Below are positions 34,118 through 47,000 of a stretch of DNA of 64,000 nucleotides, piece after piece. Each line of letters opens with the position of its first letter. The stretch's first letter is position 1. Below the pieces are notes generated by a model. That model worked only from the letters and a program-made list of their open reading frames with translations. It did no database searches and was not told where the DNA came from. The stretch comes from Morella rubra. Its lineage: Eukaryota > Streptophyta > Magnoliopsida > Fagales > Myricaceae. Location: contig CM025851.1 in assembly GCA_003952965.2 (NCBI GenBank), forward strand, positions 3,311,307 through 3,375,306, read 5' to 3'. A program made the translations under genes and the position numbers.

Positions 34118-37100
34118 ATGGCTGAAGCCGAGAAAGAACTGACAATGCAGGAAACACCAACATGGGCTGTTGCGGTGGTGTGCTTCGTGTTGCTTGCTAT
34201 TTCTATCTTCATCGAACAGATTATTCATGCTATTGAAAAGGTCAGGTTTATCTTGTAAATGAATATTTATTCTCTTATAGTCTCTCTAGGCGCTTCTCAC
34301 AATTTCGAAGCATCATTGATCATGAATTTCCATTTACCGATTGAATCGAGAAGTAAACTTCATTCAAGGGTTAGAGTTGTAGACAAAGTTCCGTGGGCAG
34401 GCTCGAGTTACTTCGAGCTTTGAATTAAGACCAAAGTTTCCTTTCCCCAGATCACCTCCTCATAACTACTACATGAACATGGTTCTGGTCGCTGCTATTT
34501 TTTTCCTTAATTTTCTCTTTAGTTCTTTTTTTGCTTTTTGTTTTTGTTTCTTGATTCTGAAATTCCTGAATCCATTTATGCAGTTGCTAAAACGAAATCA
34601 TAAGCGAGCTCTTCACGAAGCGCTTGAAAAGGTCAAAGCAGGTAGGTAGCTCATAAATCTGATCATTAATTAGCTTAGAGTAAGAGATCATGTGAAATCT
34701 GTTCGTCCTCTAACTATATATATGTTGTTTGTTTGGGTATTTCCTTTTGTCAGAGCTCATGCTATTGGGATTCATATCCTTGCTCCTAACAGTGTTACAA
34801 GATCCTATTTCTCGTATTTGTGTTCCAAAGAATGTTGGTTCCACTTGGCATCCCTGTAAAAATGGGTCGAGCCACGGAAAGGAAGAAGATGCTGAAGACA
34901 GTACTGCTGGTCGGAAATTACTCCAATTTTTGGACTCTGGATTCGGTGCTCGACGAATATTGGCTACAAAAGGATATGACAAATGCACAGTAAAAGTAGG
35001 CCTAATCCTGTTTTTGTTTAACCATCTTTTGTTTTAAACAAGTTGATTCATTACGCTCACAGGAATAGCAAAAACTTACTTAACTTGGGCAGGGTCAAGT
35101 TGCTTTCATGTCGGCTTACGCGATCCATCAGCTCCATATATTCATCTTTGTCTTGGCCATTTTCCATGTGCTCCATTGCATCGCCACATTGGCTTTGGGA
35201 GGAACTAAGGTATTAATTGTAACGTTCACAAAGGCCACCTCTCTCTCTCTCTGGATCTCTAAATTCTTGTTTGAATCGCAGATGAGAAAATGGAAGGTTT
35301 GGGAGGATGAAACACGGACATTGGAATATCAATACTGCAACGGTAAGACTTCAAGGTTACAAACTTACAACTTGTTACCAATAATGGATGCGCGCGGTAT
35401 ACGTTTCTTTTGAAAGCTACTGCCACCTGTCCACTTGGACTATTAAACCAACCGGTACCCCGTCAATATCCCTTTGCTGACGGGGAAGTCAAAACGCTAT
35501 AATTTTTCTTTTGTGCTCTTTTAACGAAATTAATTTTTCCCCGTATGGACTGGCTTGCCCCCACAGAGTCACAGCCATATATCTCTTTCTCCGATCATGC
35601 TAATTGCTACAAAAACAAATCGGTTTTCATGCCGGTGACATATGGCTATAATTACGATGATTTCTCTGATGCAGATCCAGAGAGGTTTAGGTTTGCAAGA
35701 GATACATCATTTGGGCGAAGACATCTGAGCTTCTGGAGCAAGTCAACAATTACGCTTTGGATAGTAAGTACCGGGCAAGATATATTGCAATTTCTACCCA
35801 CCATGTGCATTCGAAGTAGAAAATTGGCACAACTCCAAGTGCATGGCGTAATTTCAATGGTTTTCGTAAAAGTCAATAAAATTTAACAAATTAATCATCT
35901 CCCTTTTTCAATGGGTGCCGGCCCCACAATTAAATTTCTCCGGCGACTTGTTTCAAATATATGTTAGTGACAGCTTCTAAATACTTCTTCTCAACAAGGA
36001 AACTGGAATTGTTTCAGAAATAGAAAAGTTGGTATATATCCTTTTCTTTGAAAAAAAAAAAAAAAGTACAGAAAGTAACGCTTGATTGGCGTACAAATGT
36101 TTGATGTACCTTAATTTTCTCCTCCTTTTTATCAGGTGTGTTTCTTCAGACAATTCTTCAGGTCTGTCACCAAGGTTGATTACCTAACCCTGAGACATGG
36201 ATTTATAACGGTAAGCTTAACGACAGAGTTACACAAAGTGGCAGTTTTAGTAATCCTAGTCGGCTTTCAAATTCATCTTCTAAAATTGGAGCGTGCAATG
36301 TTACCTTACGTGACTTTCAGGCACATTTGGCACCCGACAGCGAAACAAGATTCGATTTCCAAAAGTACATCCGCAGGTCGCTTGAGGAGGATTTTAAAGT
36401 AGTGGTGGAGATCAGGTTAGTGCTGAAGATCAAACAATCAAGTAACTTGTTAACTTCTTTGATGGGTTTTCAGTAACATTACTGAGCTTACAAACTCTGA
36501 TGCGCAGTCCAGTCATATGGTTCTTTGCGGTGTTATACCTTCTTTCCAACGTATATGGTAAGCTGAACCCAACTTAGAATTGGGTCAGGGTGCATCTATT
36601 TTGGGTCCGACTATTACTGACTAATAAGAAATGTTTCTTCTTGTATGTGGACAGGATGGTACTCTTATCTTTGGCTGCCATTTATACCGTTGATTGTAAG
36701 CCTACAGAACCCAGAAAAAAAAGTCATTTTATCTGCTCTTTCTACATTCTCATTTGCTGGGTTTTTATTGATCTGATGGAAGATCATACGCTTTGTCTTT
36801 GGATTTTATAGGTAATCCTCTTGGTGGGGACGAAGCTACTTGTTATCATCACAAAAATGGGTCTAAGAATACAGGACAGAGGAGATGTGGTTAAGGGTAC
36901 ACCTGTTGTCCAACCGGGTGATGACCTCTTCTGGTTTGGACGCCCTCGTTTCATTCTCTTTCTCATTCACTTCGTTCTTTTTCAGGTACTTTTCTACATA
37001 TTCCAAAACTTATAACATTACCTCTTACATTAGTCTATATAGATTCTAACATCGTCCTTCCGGTTTTGGCCTCTTCTCGACGGCTATAAAATTGCAGAAT

Positions 37101-38236
37101 GCATTTCAACTGGCCTTCCTTTCTTGGAGTGTGGTAAGCGGCCGCCACTAACTTCTGCTCAAGTATTCCATCGATTATAAAATGCTTAATGATGTATTCT
37201 GTGAGAATCTAGGAAAGAGATTGTGCAAAGTCCCATTAGACAATGGCATTGCTCGAAATCATATGTTTGGTGACTCGAAGTTTCAAAAAGCAAATGCTTT
37301 AGACTTCGCAGATACTTTGCACAATCGAAATCAACCGGGCAACCATATCATATCTAGGCTGTAGAGTTCAGTTAGAAGAGAATATATTGTGCTGAGAGCT
37401 TTCTCTAACTCTCCCGTCATATCTTTCCATCTCTTTCAGTATGCATTTGGCTCGGGTTCTAAAAATTGCTTCCACAACCGCACAGAAGATATCGCCATCA
37501 GAATCTCAGTGGGGTGAGGTTCATCACTGTTACCTGGATGAGCAAAGATTATTGATTTGCATTAACTTTTGATAGTTGCTGAACTCAAAACTACATCAAT
37601 GGCGTTTTCTGCAGGGTCGTTATACAAGTTCTATGTAGTTATGTGACTTTGCCTCTCTACGCTCTAGTGACCCAGGTGAGATGAAATGAATTGCTTTCTT
37701 TTCTGACGTCCTTACTGTAGTAGTAGTATAGTTAAAGGAGAAATTTAGTAACTGTCAGAGAATTTTGACTCTTTTTACAGATGGGCTCTTCCATGAAACC
37801 GACCATTTTCAATGACCGAGTGGCAACGGCACTAAAAAGTTGGCGTCACACAGCCAAAAAGAATACTAAGCACAGCCACCATTCTGATGCTAATTCGGCA
37901 TTTTCAAGTAGGCCAGCAACTCCCACACACGGCATGTCCCCAGTTCACCTCTTGCACAACATTCAGCACAGCAGCCTTGACAGCTTGCATACATCTCCGA
38001 GAAAGTCCAACGCCGAAAATGATCATTGGAACGAAATAGAAGAATTTCAATCCCCAAGGAAGCACAGTGGAGTCGACGACTCTCAGTCGAGTTGGCAGGC
38101 TGCACGAAAGAGGCCAACAGAAGAGCTGCCAAGCTCATTGCGATTGCCTCCGGCACCGGGACCCGTTGTTGCTCAACATGAAATCGAAATTAGTTCGTCG
38201 TCAGATTTCACCTTTCGCAGAACCGCTAAAGAATAA
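34118..38236 (+). CDS. MLO-like seven-transmembrane protein, clade V type (copy 2)
   Basis: Fifteen exons: 34118-34240, 34584-34641, 34754-34995, 35093-35209, 35282-35342, 35675-35763, 36136-36210, 36321-36415, 36508-36557, 36655-36695, 36812-36985, 37098-37133, 37440-37513, 37615-37675, 37781-38236. They sum to 1752 nt (583 aa), all GT-AG. Eleven of the fifteen exons have exactly the same length as in copy 1; exons 1, 3, 13 and 15 differ by whole codons. The protein starts [20 protein letters not shown] and has the same membrane blocks, a calmodulin-binding stretch ([15 protein letters not shown]), the conserved [14 protein letters not shown] tail segment and a terminal SDFTF followed by RRTAKE. 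Exon 3 encodes an extra acidic piece (GKEEDAED) in the first extracellular loop. Clade V MLO proteins are negative regulators of powdery mildew defence. Intron 1 here is ordinary GT-AG, unlike copy 1. Confidence 0.94.
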
Positions 38237-39198
38237 GCCGACGAAGATCATGGGATCATAGGAGAATATAGGTCCCCACATTGCGTACATTGTTTTTGTA
38301 GGTGATATGAAAAAATATATATATGGTCCACAAACTCCATTATTATTATTTTTTGGTCGTATGGCTAGATGATGTTTTTTTTGAGCCTTTTAAAATGACG
38401 GATGGCAGAGCGTGGGAATAAAGGGGCTGGTGGTCTGTTTATAAGTGTGAGGACAATTCATTTCTCTAAAAAATTATCGGATACAAGACTTGTTGGTAAA
38501 CCTAAGTTTTGATACCAATGTTGGGTGATCTTGAGTATTTTTAACTTTAAAAATTAGCTCTAGAGACGAGGCTTTCTTTCACATTTATAAAATTGATCAC
38601 TAATCCTTTCTATAATCGAAATAAGACTAATCTTAATATATAAGAGTGTAAGTTCTAATCAGTTATTTTCTTAGGATATGAATCATGTACAAAATATAAA
38701 ATTGTTCAATTATAATATAAATATTAATACTTATTAAAAAATTAATATTAGATACAATACACTTTTTCTATCCATTTAATTTATTTTTTGACATAAGTGA
38801 TAATTTTAATGTAATATAAACTTATATTTTACCTCCATTTTAATTAAAAATATCTCAACTAATAATTTTGTTCGAATTTTAATATTTATATATTTCTTTA
38901 TGTGCCCTTACCTTCCAATCATCGACAGACGTGGTGGCGGCATTATTGCCACCCAGAATATATTATTATTAAATACTAATAAACATTAACACAGTCACCA
39001 CCAGCACCAGCGCTAACCAAAGCCAACCGTATTTGAGAATTTATTTCCCACCGTATCCCCAGTCAATTTGCTTTCTCTTTCCCATTTCCCAGACCTAACC
39101 GATTCAGGTGCTGCAACCTCTCCGTGATATATTGAATCAGGCTCGTTCTTCCGTGTCCATTTGATCAGAAGCTCTCTATCTCGATCTTGATCTTATTG
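38237..39198. other. Spacer between MLO copy 2 and UBE2C
   Basis: The left part is the likely 3'UTR of MLO copy 2; 38560-38900 is extremely AT-rich; the last ~150 bases are CT-rich leader-like sequence before the UBE2C start. No gene was seen. Confidence 0.4.
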
Positions 39199-41583
39199 AT
39201 GGAGGTCCGAACCCCCAATCCGGCGGCCGACAACTCGTCGACGCCGCAGCAGCATCACCAGCGTCATGCATCCGCAGCAGCGGCGTCCAAACAACCCGCC
39301 ACCTCGACTGTCCCCGTCGACACCACCTCTGTTTCTCAGAGGTCAGTACCGTTCCCCTAACCAATCACTCTCTACTCTACCTGAATTCTCTGTTCGGTTT
39401 TAAATAATAAATTGAAAAGGATAAGAAAGAAAAAGAGATGAGCCTTGCATGCCGAATTCGAATTTCTTATATCTTCGTTCTGACACTTTCTCGGTAGCCA
39501 ATCAAAGGATTCCGCGTTTGTTATGTTTGTTCATTTCTTTCCTGGATTTTTTTCTCTTGAACTATAGTGTTTGGTTGCCGAGAAGTTGTGAAGAGAGAAA
39601 TAAAAATAAATTTCAAAATCTTGTCGGTTTTTTCTCTGTGTTGGTTGAGCAGCTATGCATTTGAAGCATCATCAATGCGGTTACCTTGGTTTAAAATTTA
39701 ATTCATATCTCGCAGGCTTCAAAAGGAATTGATGTCTCTTATGGTATGTTTCCGTTTTTGACATCCTTACTTGTTCTTCTATTTCTTGAATTGCGGCTTT
39801 TATTGGATTAATCTCTATTTCATGGTGGCTGAATAATAGAGAAACAAGAAATCTATTACATTGCTTTAATGTGCGTGTCTGTGTATCGGTCTTTTTCTTT
39901 GAAAATGTGAAGCCTAATTCTGTGGCTGATAGGTAGAAAGGCTTCGTCAGTTTCATTATTCTTCGTATCATTATGCGCGTGTTATTTTTTGGATGGAGTT
40001 ATATTTTATGTTTTTATGGGAAATTTCTATACCAAACAAAATTATTTGAAGAGTTGAAGAGAAACGTGTATTCTACTTAGAGATTAATTGAGCAGTCTTG
40101 CGATCATTAGTTCCCTTTGTTTTTAGTAGGTGTTAAGATTCTCTTACTTAATATTTTAGTGTAACCGGCCTCCTTAGGTTCATTTCTTAGCTTCGTCCAT
40201 GCAGTGATTGAGCTTTAGAGTTCCTTTCTTCCTTGTTAGTTCTGGTCATTAGATAAGCATCACGATCATCATTTAATAATAATAAAAAGCTAGTAATTAT
40301 CTCTGCCATCTTTTGCTTGTGATATTTTCTTCTTCTTATTTTATTGGATAGTGTTCTATCTTCTAATAGTGACTTTTCTGCAGATGAGTGGAGGAGATCT
40401 TGGAGTATCAGCTTTTCCTGAGTCCGAAAGCATTTTTACATGGATTGGCACAATCAATGGTGGAAAAGGAACTATGTATGAGGGTTTATCTTACAAGCTC
40501 TCCTTGCATTTTCCCTTGGACTACCCTTTCAAGCCACCCCAAGTCAAGTTCGAGACAATGTGCTTCCATCCAAATATTGATCAGTTTGGCAACATTTGTC
40601 TTGACATACTTCAGGTAGCAATTAACTTAGCAGACTACTTTGAGCTTATTTTTGCTACAATGCGACAAAACTTGATAAGAATGAAACAGGAGACTCAAAC
40701 TTTTTTCTCTTGGTCCCCTTCCTATTAATACGATGGTCTGGACAAGCTATTTCTTGTTTTAGTGTACTGTGATATCCTGAGGGAAATCAAATAAGTTGGA
40801 CTACTGCTTCTGATGTGACCATATTTGATCTACTCATATGGCAGACCATATAATTGTTCTTAACTTGTTCTTTGTTCTTATTTCATTGTTATGAGTGGCC
40901 ACTTACGGCATTCAGTTCCTTACTTTCAATTGTTATATAGAACTGACACAATTGCCCACCTATGTTACTCTAGGACAAATGGTCTTCAGCTTATGATTGC
41001 AGAACCATTCTTTTGTCCATTCAGAGTCTGTTGGGAGGTCTGTTTGCTATAGCCTGCATATTTGTGCTTTCTTCCATTTCACTTAAGTGCCTTACTTTTG
41101 AACTCTCTCATACAGAGCCTAACCCAGAGAGTCCTCTCAACAGCTATGCTGCAGCATTGTGGAACAATAAGGAAGGTTAGATACCTATATTCTCATCCCT
41201 TGCCAATTTTTTTAATGATATTTCCGCAATTTTGACCTTGGTATTGGATCTTCTTGCTGTGTATGAAGATAGCCAATCCCCCAACCTTCTTTTTGAAGTT
41301 AATGTGTTTGTATTGTCGGCATTGAAAACATGAAATTGGTGTGACTGCTGCCAAACTACCAGATATAGCTTTGGTTTGAATAACACTGATATTATGGGCT
41401 TTATTGAAGGCTTCTTGATGTTGGTAGACATCTGATAGTCAATTTGTAGTGTAATATAACTATCAGGAACCATATTGGGTGTCTATTGTTGGAGAATAAC
41501 GTCTGTATTGTGGTTTGGTTTTGGCAGATTACCAAAAAATGGTCCACAAACAGTACTTTGCTGGTGAAGCTTTTGAGAGCTGA
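39199..41583 (+). CDS. UBC20: Ubiquitin-conjugating enzyme E2 C (UBC19/20 type)
   Basis: Six exons: 39199-39341, 39716-39743, 40384-40614, 40974-41037, 41116-41175, 41528-41583. They sum to 582 nt (193 aa), with all GT-AG introns in phase. A ~45-residue polar, His/Ala-rich N-terminal tail precedes the UBC fold ([38 protein letters not shown]). Catalytic Cys129 sits in GNICLDIL, and [20 protein letters not shown] and [16 protein letters not shown] follow. This is the UBE2C/UbcH10 class, whose animal members charge ubiquitin for the anaphase-promoting complex; Arabidopsis UBC19 and UBC20 are the counterparts. The symbol marks the family, not a proven one-to-one orthologue. Exon 2 is only 28 nt. 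Confidence 0.92.
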
Positions 41584-42310
41584 TTTTAAAATTGCTTCGC
41601 CACATACGATAAAAATTTGGACGATGTTGCCACACAACATCTGTAAAGCTGAGAAAAAGTATAGATTCAGTTCGAAGTCCAATGTATAGATTACTCTTAG
41701 CGGAAAGGTATGTTGATCCAGTATTTTGCATCAACTTGTAATTGTTCATGCTGGAGAAACCTGAGGAGATTGACACTCTCTGTAATCAGAGGAGTTTACT
41801 TTATGCTGTAGCTTCAAAATAAATCTGCCAGACATGATGCCTCTCTTATAAATCAATCGAAAGGGACCTCCAGGTTTCTTTCCTCATTGGAGACAATATC
41901 TGAGGTATTGTGATTTATCATTATTTGCTTTTTTTATATGTCCTACATTGTCGGACATGTTTGATTCTTCAGTGTAGCGGGTAGCATATTGAGTTGTCCT
42001 TTTCGTAGGAGATGGATTGCATTTCCATGATCCATCCCTTCTGTTCTGATTGGTCTGAAAGGATAAATTGGAACAACCACCAGAGTCTGGTTTGCTACCA
42101 AAAATAATTAATGGTTGACTTTTTTTGGTTGATGTAAAAAAAAAAAGGTTTTTAAATCATGTTGGGCTTCCAGATTGACACATTATTTAAATCAGTCGGT
42201 TTTTGACCCTAAAAGGATCCAACTGGATCTATTTGCACCGGCCTTTAAGGGCTGTAGCAGAAAACTTGCGTGTACAAAATATTAATCGCCTGACATTAGC
42301 TCAATGGGCG
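41584..42310. other. 3' flank of UBE2C
   Basis: The UBE2C 3'UTR probably covers the first 200-300 bases. No other gene was recognised. The tandem array begins gradually near 42150-42310. Confidence 0.4.
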
Positions 42311-43540
42311 AAAAAATATACACGTTTTCAAATCAAGTTGGGCTTCCAGTTGGCCCATTCTTTTTAGTCCATTTTTGTAACAAGACGATCCAGTGGCCTG
42401 TCCCAATTCGGGCGGCCCAATAAAGTGACAACTATTGTAGCCATTCTAGTGGGCCAAATCCTACGAAGCGGGCCAAGAAGGTCCATACAACTCGACCCAG
42501 TCTGATTTATGCTGACTCATTCATGCGGAACAAAACAAGACACGTTTTTAAATCAGATTGGGCTTTCAGTTGGCCCATTACTAATAACAAGACCATTCAG
42601 TGGCCTGACCCAATTCGGGTGGCCCAATAAAGCGACAACTATGATGACCCATTTTAGTGGGGTCCAATCCGACAAAGCGGGCCATGAAGGTCCACACAAT
42701 TTTTAAATCAAGTTGGGCTTCCAGTTGGCCCAAACAAGAGCATCCAGCTGCCTGACCCAATAAAGAGACCACTATGGTGGCCCATTCTAGTGGGCCCAAT
42801 ATGACGAAGCGGGCCATTAAGGTCCATATTACTCCACCCAGTCAGATTTTTGCTGACTCATTCATGCGCTAAAAAACACACGTTTTTAAATCTGATTGGG
42901 TTTCCAGTTGGCCCATTATTTTTAGTCCATTATTAATATAACAAGACCATCTAGTGGCCTTACCCAATTCGGGCGGCCCAATAAAGCGACAACTATGATG
43001 GCCCATTCTAGTGGGCCCAATCTGACGAAGCGGGCCATTAAGGTCCATACTACTCTACCCAGTCAGATTTTTGCTGACTCATTCATGTGCGTAAAAAACA
43101 CACGTTTTTAAATCAGATTGGGCTTCCAGTTGGCCCATTATTTTTACTCCATTATTAATATAACAAGACCATCCAGTGGCCTTGCCCAATTCGGATGGCC
43201 CAATAAAGCGATTACTATGATGGCCCATTCCGGTGGGCCCAATCCCATGAAGGGGGCCATGAAGGTCCATACAACTTTTTAAATCAAGTTCGGCTGCCAG
43301 TTAGCCCATTATTTTTCTGGTGGGCCCAATCCGACGCAGCACGCCATGAAGGTCCATAGAAGTCGACTAAGTCAGATTTATGCTGTGACTCCTTCATGCA
43401 GGCTCCGTAGATGACCAATTGAGGCAGCCCAATAAAGCGACAAATATGCTAACCCCTTCTGGTCGGCCTAATCCGATGAAGCGGCGAAGGCCCATACAGC
43501 TCGAGCCAATCAGTTTTGCTGACTCAGTGTTTGCCCCCAA
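42310..43540. repeat. Tandem array, ~200-bp unit, about six copies
   Basis: The unit carries ACACGTTTTTAAATCAGATT, GGGCTTCCAGTTGGCCCATT, a CCAGTGGCCTGACCCAATTC block, GGCCCAATAAAGCGACAACT, CCCATTCTAGTGGGCCCAAT and GAAGCGGGCCATGAAGGTCC. The CAGTTGGCCCA mark recurs near 42350, 42567, 42720, 42903, 43126 and (as CAGTTAGCCCA) 43296. One unit is shortened to ~153 bp. GGCCCA/TGGGCC motifs are unusually dense. Copies are diverged; small frames inside are repeat artefacts. Confidence 0.88.
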
Positions 43541-44026
43541 CGGTAAAGTGGATCATTCAGTTTCCACCTAAAAGGATCCAACTCGATCCATCTGAACCCG
43601 CCCATTGAAGGGCCTATGTGCGGCGGTTTAGGGTCTGGATCCGGTGTTATCCTGGTTTTACAAATTAACATCTCAAATAACATTAAAAATACTCCAATAT
43701 TATATTATTCAAAATAATTTTAATCAGGGGCAAAAAAAACAACGTATCTGAATGCATCCCATCTCAGAAAGTGTATTCTATTGCCACCCAGTGGGGTTGA
43801 ACGCCGAGACGAATCATTTACAGGAAATGTAAAGCCTGTTTCTTCAGATTTGGTTTGGTTGAAGCTTGGTTACAAATGAGATGGGGAAACAATGCCAAAA
43901 GGAGACTGATATCAAACCAAATGTTTTGAACATTTTATGCGTACAGCATCAGTCAATTCCCCTTTGTCAATGCCTTTACATATTTACAGGAATCGAAACA
44001 ATCATAGGTGAGACAAATGTTAACCT
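43541..44026. other. Intergenic and 3'UTR of RING gene
   Basis: This is the convergent spacer between UBE2C plus its array and the minus-strand RING gene. The part next to 44027 is the RING gene 3'UTR. No gene was seen. Confidence 0.4.
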
Positions 44027-47000
44027 TCAACTATCGGGCAGAGCAGGAGCTTTGCAGATGGGGCAGCAATTCTTCATCACTAACCATTTCTTTATGCAGC
44101 CCACATGGTACTCGTGGCTACAGTTCTTCACTATCCCAATTTCCTCCTCGTACTTGAACTCTTCCTGTAAATAGAAATTGTGACGAAAATGCAGAAATAA
44201 CTAGCGATGTATTCAAAGGGAACATAAGCCGAACACGTTCAATGCTCCTAGACCTCTTAGGATAACTGGGGCCATCTACATAATGCCATTAAAAGATAAC
44301 ATAAATTGTGGTTATTATTCTCTCTGCCCCCCTCCCCCCCCCCCCCTCTCTCTTAACCTGGACACCCGGAGTGGTAATTTGAAACAAGTAGATGAACTGC
44401 TAAACCATACATCTCCTGTTCAGTAGTACATAGAATCTCAATAAGAGCCCTGTATCAAGATATCTCTGATGCATCTAGATATATGACAATTGTTACTTTG
44501 AAGTAGAAAATCACGCACCAAATTTAGGAAAGAAACATATCCCCACATATATGTAGGCATCGTATTTAATCTGTATAGCATTATATACATCTCTATTCGT
44601 ATGCATATGTATGCATTTCATTCAGAAAAATATCTAGACCACATTTCATAAAATCTTGGACCATGAGGTATCAAAAAAATCTATGTTGTGATATGGTATT
44701 ATGGCAGACTTACATATCTAGAAATGGACAAACTTCGAAGAAGATACGAGCAAATAAGATGGCTCAACATTGTTACTGTGTATTTAAACTACATGAGCAA
44801 TTTTCTGGGGAGAATCCAATTAGGGGAGATTATCGCTCAATTAATACCAGCCCTATGATGGCCTGTGATGTCTAGCCATGCTTTAGGTCTACGTGTCAGA
44901 TGCATGCTAATACTAATCAAAGAGATGGGGGCGGTAAAATGCTTACAAGGCAGATAGCACAGCGAGCCTCCTCCATGGTGACTTTTGCAGACCAAGATGT
45001 CACCATTAAACACTTCGACATCACACTCTCGGACAAGCCAGTGCTTACCTTCCCTATTCTTTCTCCTAAATCAAGTAGTTCCTGCCCAGAACCAACAACT
45101 TATAGAGAAAGGAAGCTAGGAAAACCCAAAAGATAACAAGGGATCAATGGGTAGAAAAAACCTCATAACTCATGCTGTCAATGTCAAGTCTCATCTCCCT
45201 ATACCGATCAAACAAATTTCTGGAGCCATACAAGGACGAGTGATCCACCATCATTGGAGCCTGCATATATAACAACTCCATGTCATTGCCTCATATTTTC
45301 AGCATATAAGCTACTATCCACCTTGCATGACATGAATAGGCAGAATGAACTTCTGGTTTGCAGAGAGTTGCGTGCTTGGTGAAGATATGCTTAGAGGTGA
45401 AGGTCATTCTACGTTGACTGGCTCAAATCTCAAAGTACCTTCAAGCCGTTCCACAGAGGAAAGGTTTGAAAACAGGAATAAACTAGCTAAATGGCTAAAC
45501 TCATTAAACTGATGACTTGCTTCAAGGGTGTCCAGTATATGAGAAAAGGGTACTGAGAATATATCCCACTCATCTTGAGATTCCTCAACCTCCTTTAACC
45601 ATACCCTCAGTCAGTAAAACACATGCTTTATCCAATGAAAGTAAAAGAAAATCCATGGACCTTGTTAGACAGACCGTCCCCACATAGATGCCATTCAAAT
45701 TTTTTCTTTTTTCTTTTATAAGTAAGTTAAGCTTTATTCAAAAAAAGAAAATAAAAGACAAGTTGACAGTACAAGGGACTATACTGAATATACTTTCTAG
45801 GATTGTCACTATCATATTACTCTGAATTCTGTGGCTGCCAATATGCAGTGGCCATACCATATCTTACTCCTCAGTAATGGTAAAATTGAAAATAAAATCA
45901 ACTCACCTCAGGCCTCGTTCTATCATGTATGTCTCCAGCATTAGAAAGTGGTTCAAATCTCTCAATTGCTATCCTTGACCTTCCATCCAAATGATCATTA
46001 CACCAGCCTCCGGCAGATGATGGCCTTAAATATCTGGAAGAATAGTTTTCGGAGAGAAACTGCAGACCATTCTCTGAGTAAGCTGCTTCATGTCCCAATT
46101 GGGAGAAATTTGGAGTGGCTCTCGATGAAGATATAGCTCTTTGAGAACAATTACCCTGCCCTTCACTCATGGTCTGAGCATGAAAACCATTGAGATATTG
46201 TGGCGGTGAAACAGCATTTCTGATCAGTATGGGATCAGGATGGAGATGACCAATACCTACAGCATGTCCTCCCACAATAAACCGATTCATCTCGTGGCTC
46301 ATGCCAATGGTTTCTGGAATGATGATTAAAAAAATTTCAATTCTCAAAATAGTGGAAGAGGAGAGAGTACGAAAGATTATATGTCTCTCTTAACTGACCT
46401 GAAGTCAGAAACCCATGATGCACAGCAGGAGGTTGAGGGGCACAGTTCCGATCATGATCAGTATTTATATTAGGAATGTTCAGTGTTCCAGAATGGCTGG
46501 TCAAATGGGACATTGGACGGTAATGATGACAAGATTGATTTGGTATATAAGTTCTCCCCAGGGGTTCTAAATCAAGTCTAGATCGACTTCTCACATTCCT
46601 CAGAGAATCTTCACTACCAAATGGGAGACTGCTAAACCTAGAGGGTGGAAAGCCTAGGGAACTTGGAGTAAAATGTTTATAGTCTGAAGTTGATTTCTCC
46701 AGCTGGAATTCAGACGAACTGGAGGAGCTTCCAGCAGAGTAAAATCTGCTGGTGCTGCCTCTCTCACAGGCTAGAGAAAGGCCGGGGCTTTTTCTTTTGC
46801 TAGGACCTCTTCCAGTGCCCATTGTAGGATCTAGTAAACTACCGTCCACTTCATAGATATTGGGTCCCTCATAGGAACTCAAATGAGCAGGGCCAGAACT
46901 ACTCTCCGGGATCAGATAAAAGTTCTCAGAATCTGGAGAGCATGAGAAGGGATCATAAGATGTTCCAGAATTGGCTGCCCTAAAATGTGAACCTTCCAAT

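Noticed and set aside
35545-35886. 113-codon frame across MLO copy 2 exon 6
   Set aside because: It reads intron 5 and exon 6 continuously; the exon borders are fixed by comparison with copy 1.
42581-43270. Minus-strand frames with repeated Gly/Pro-rich peptides
   Set aside because: They come from translating the ~200-bp tandem units; divergence between units is not protein-like.
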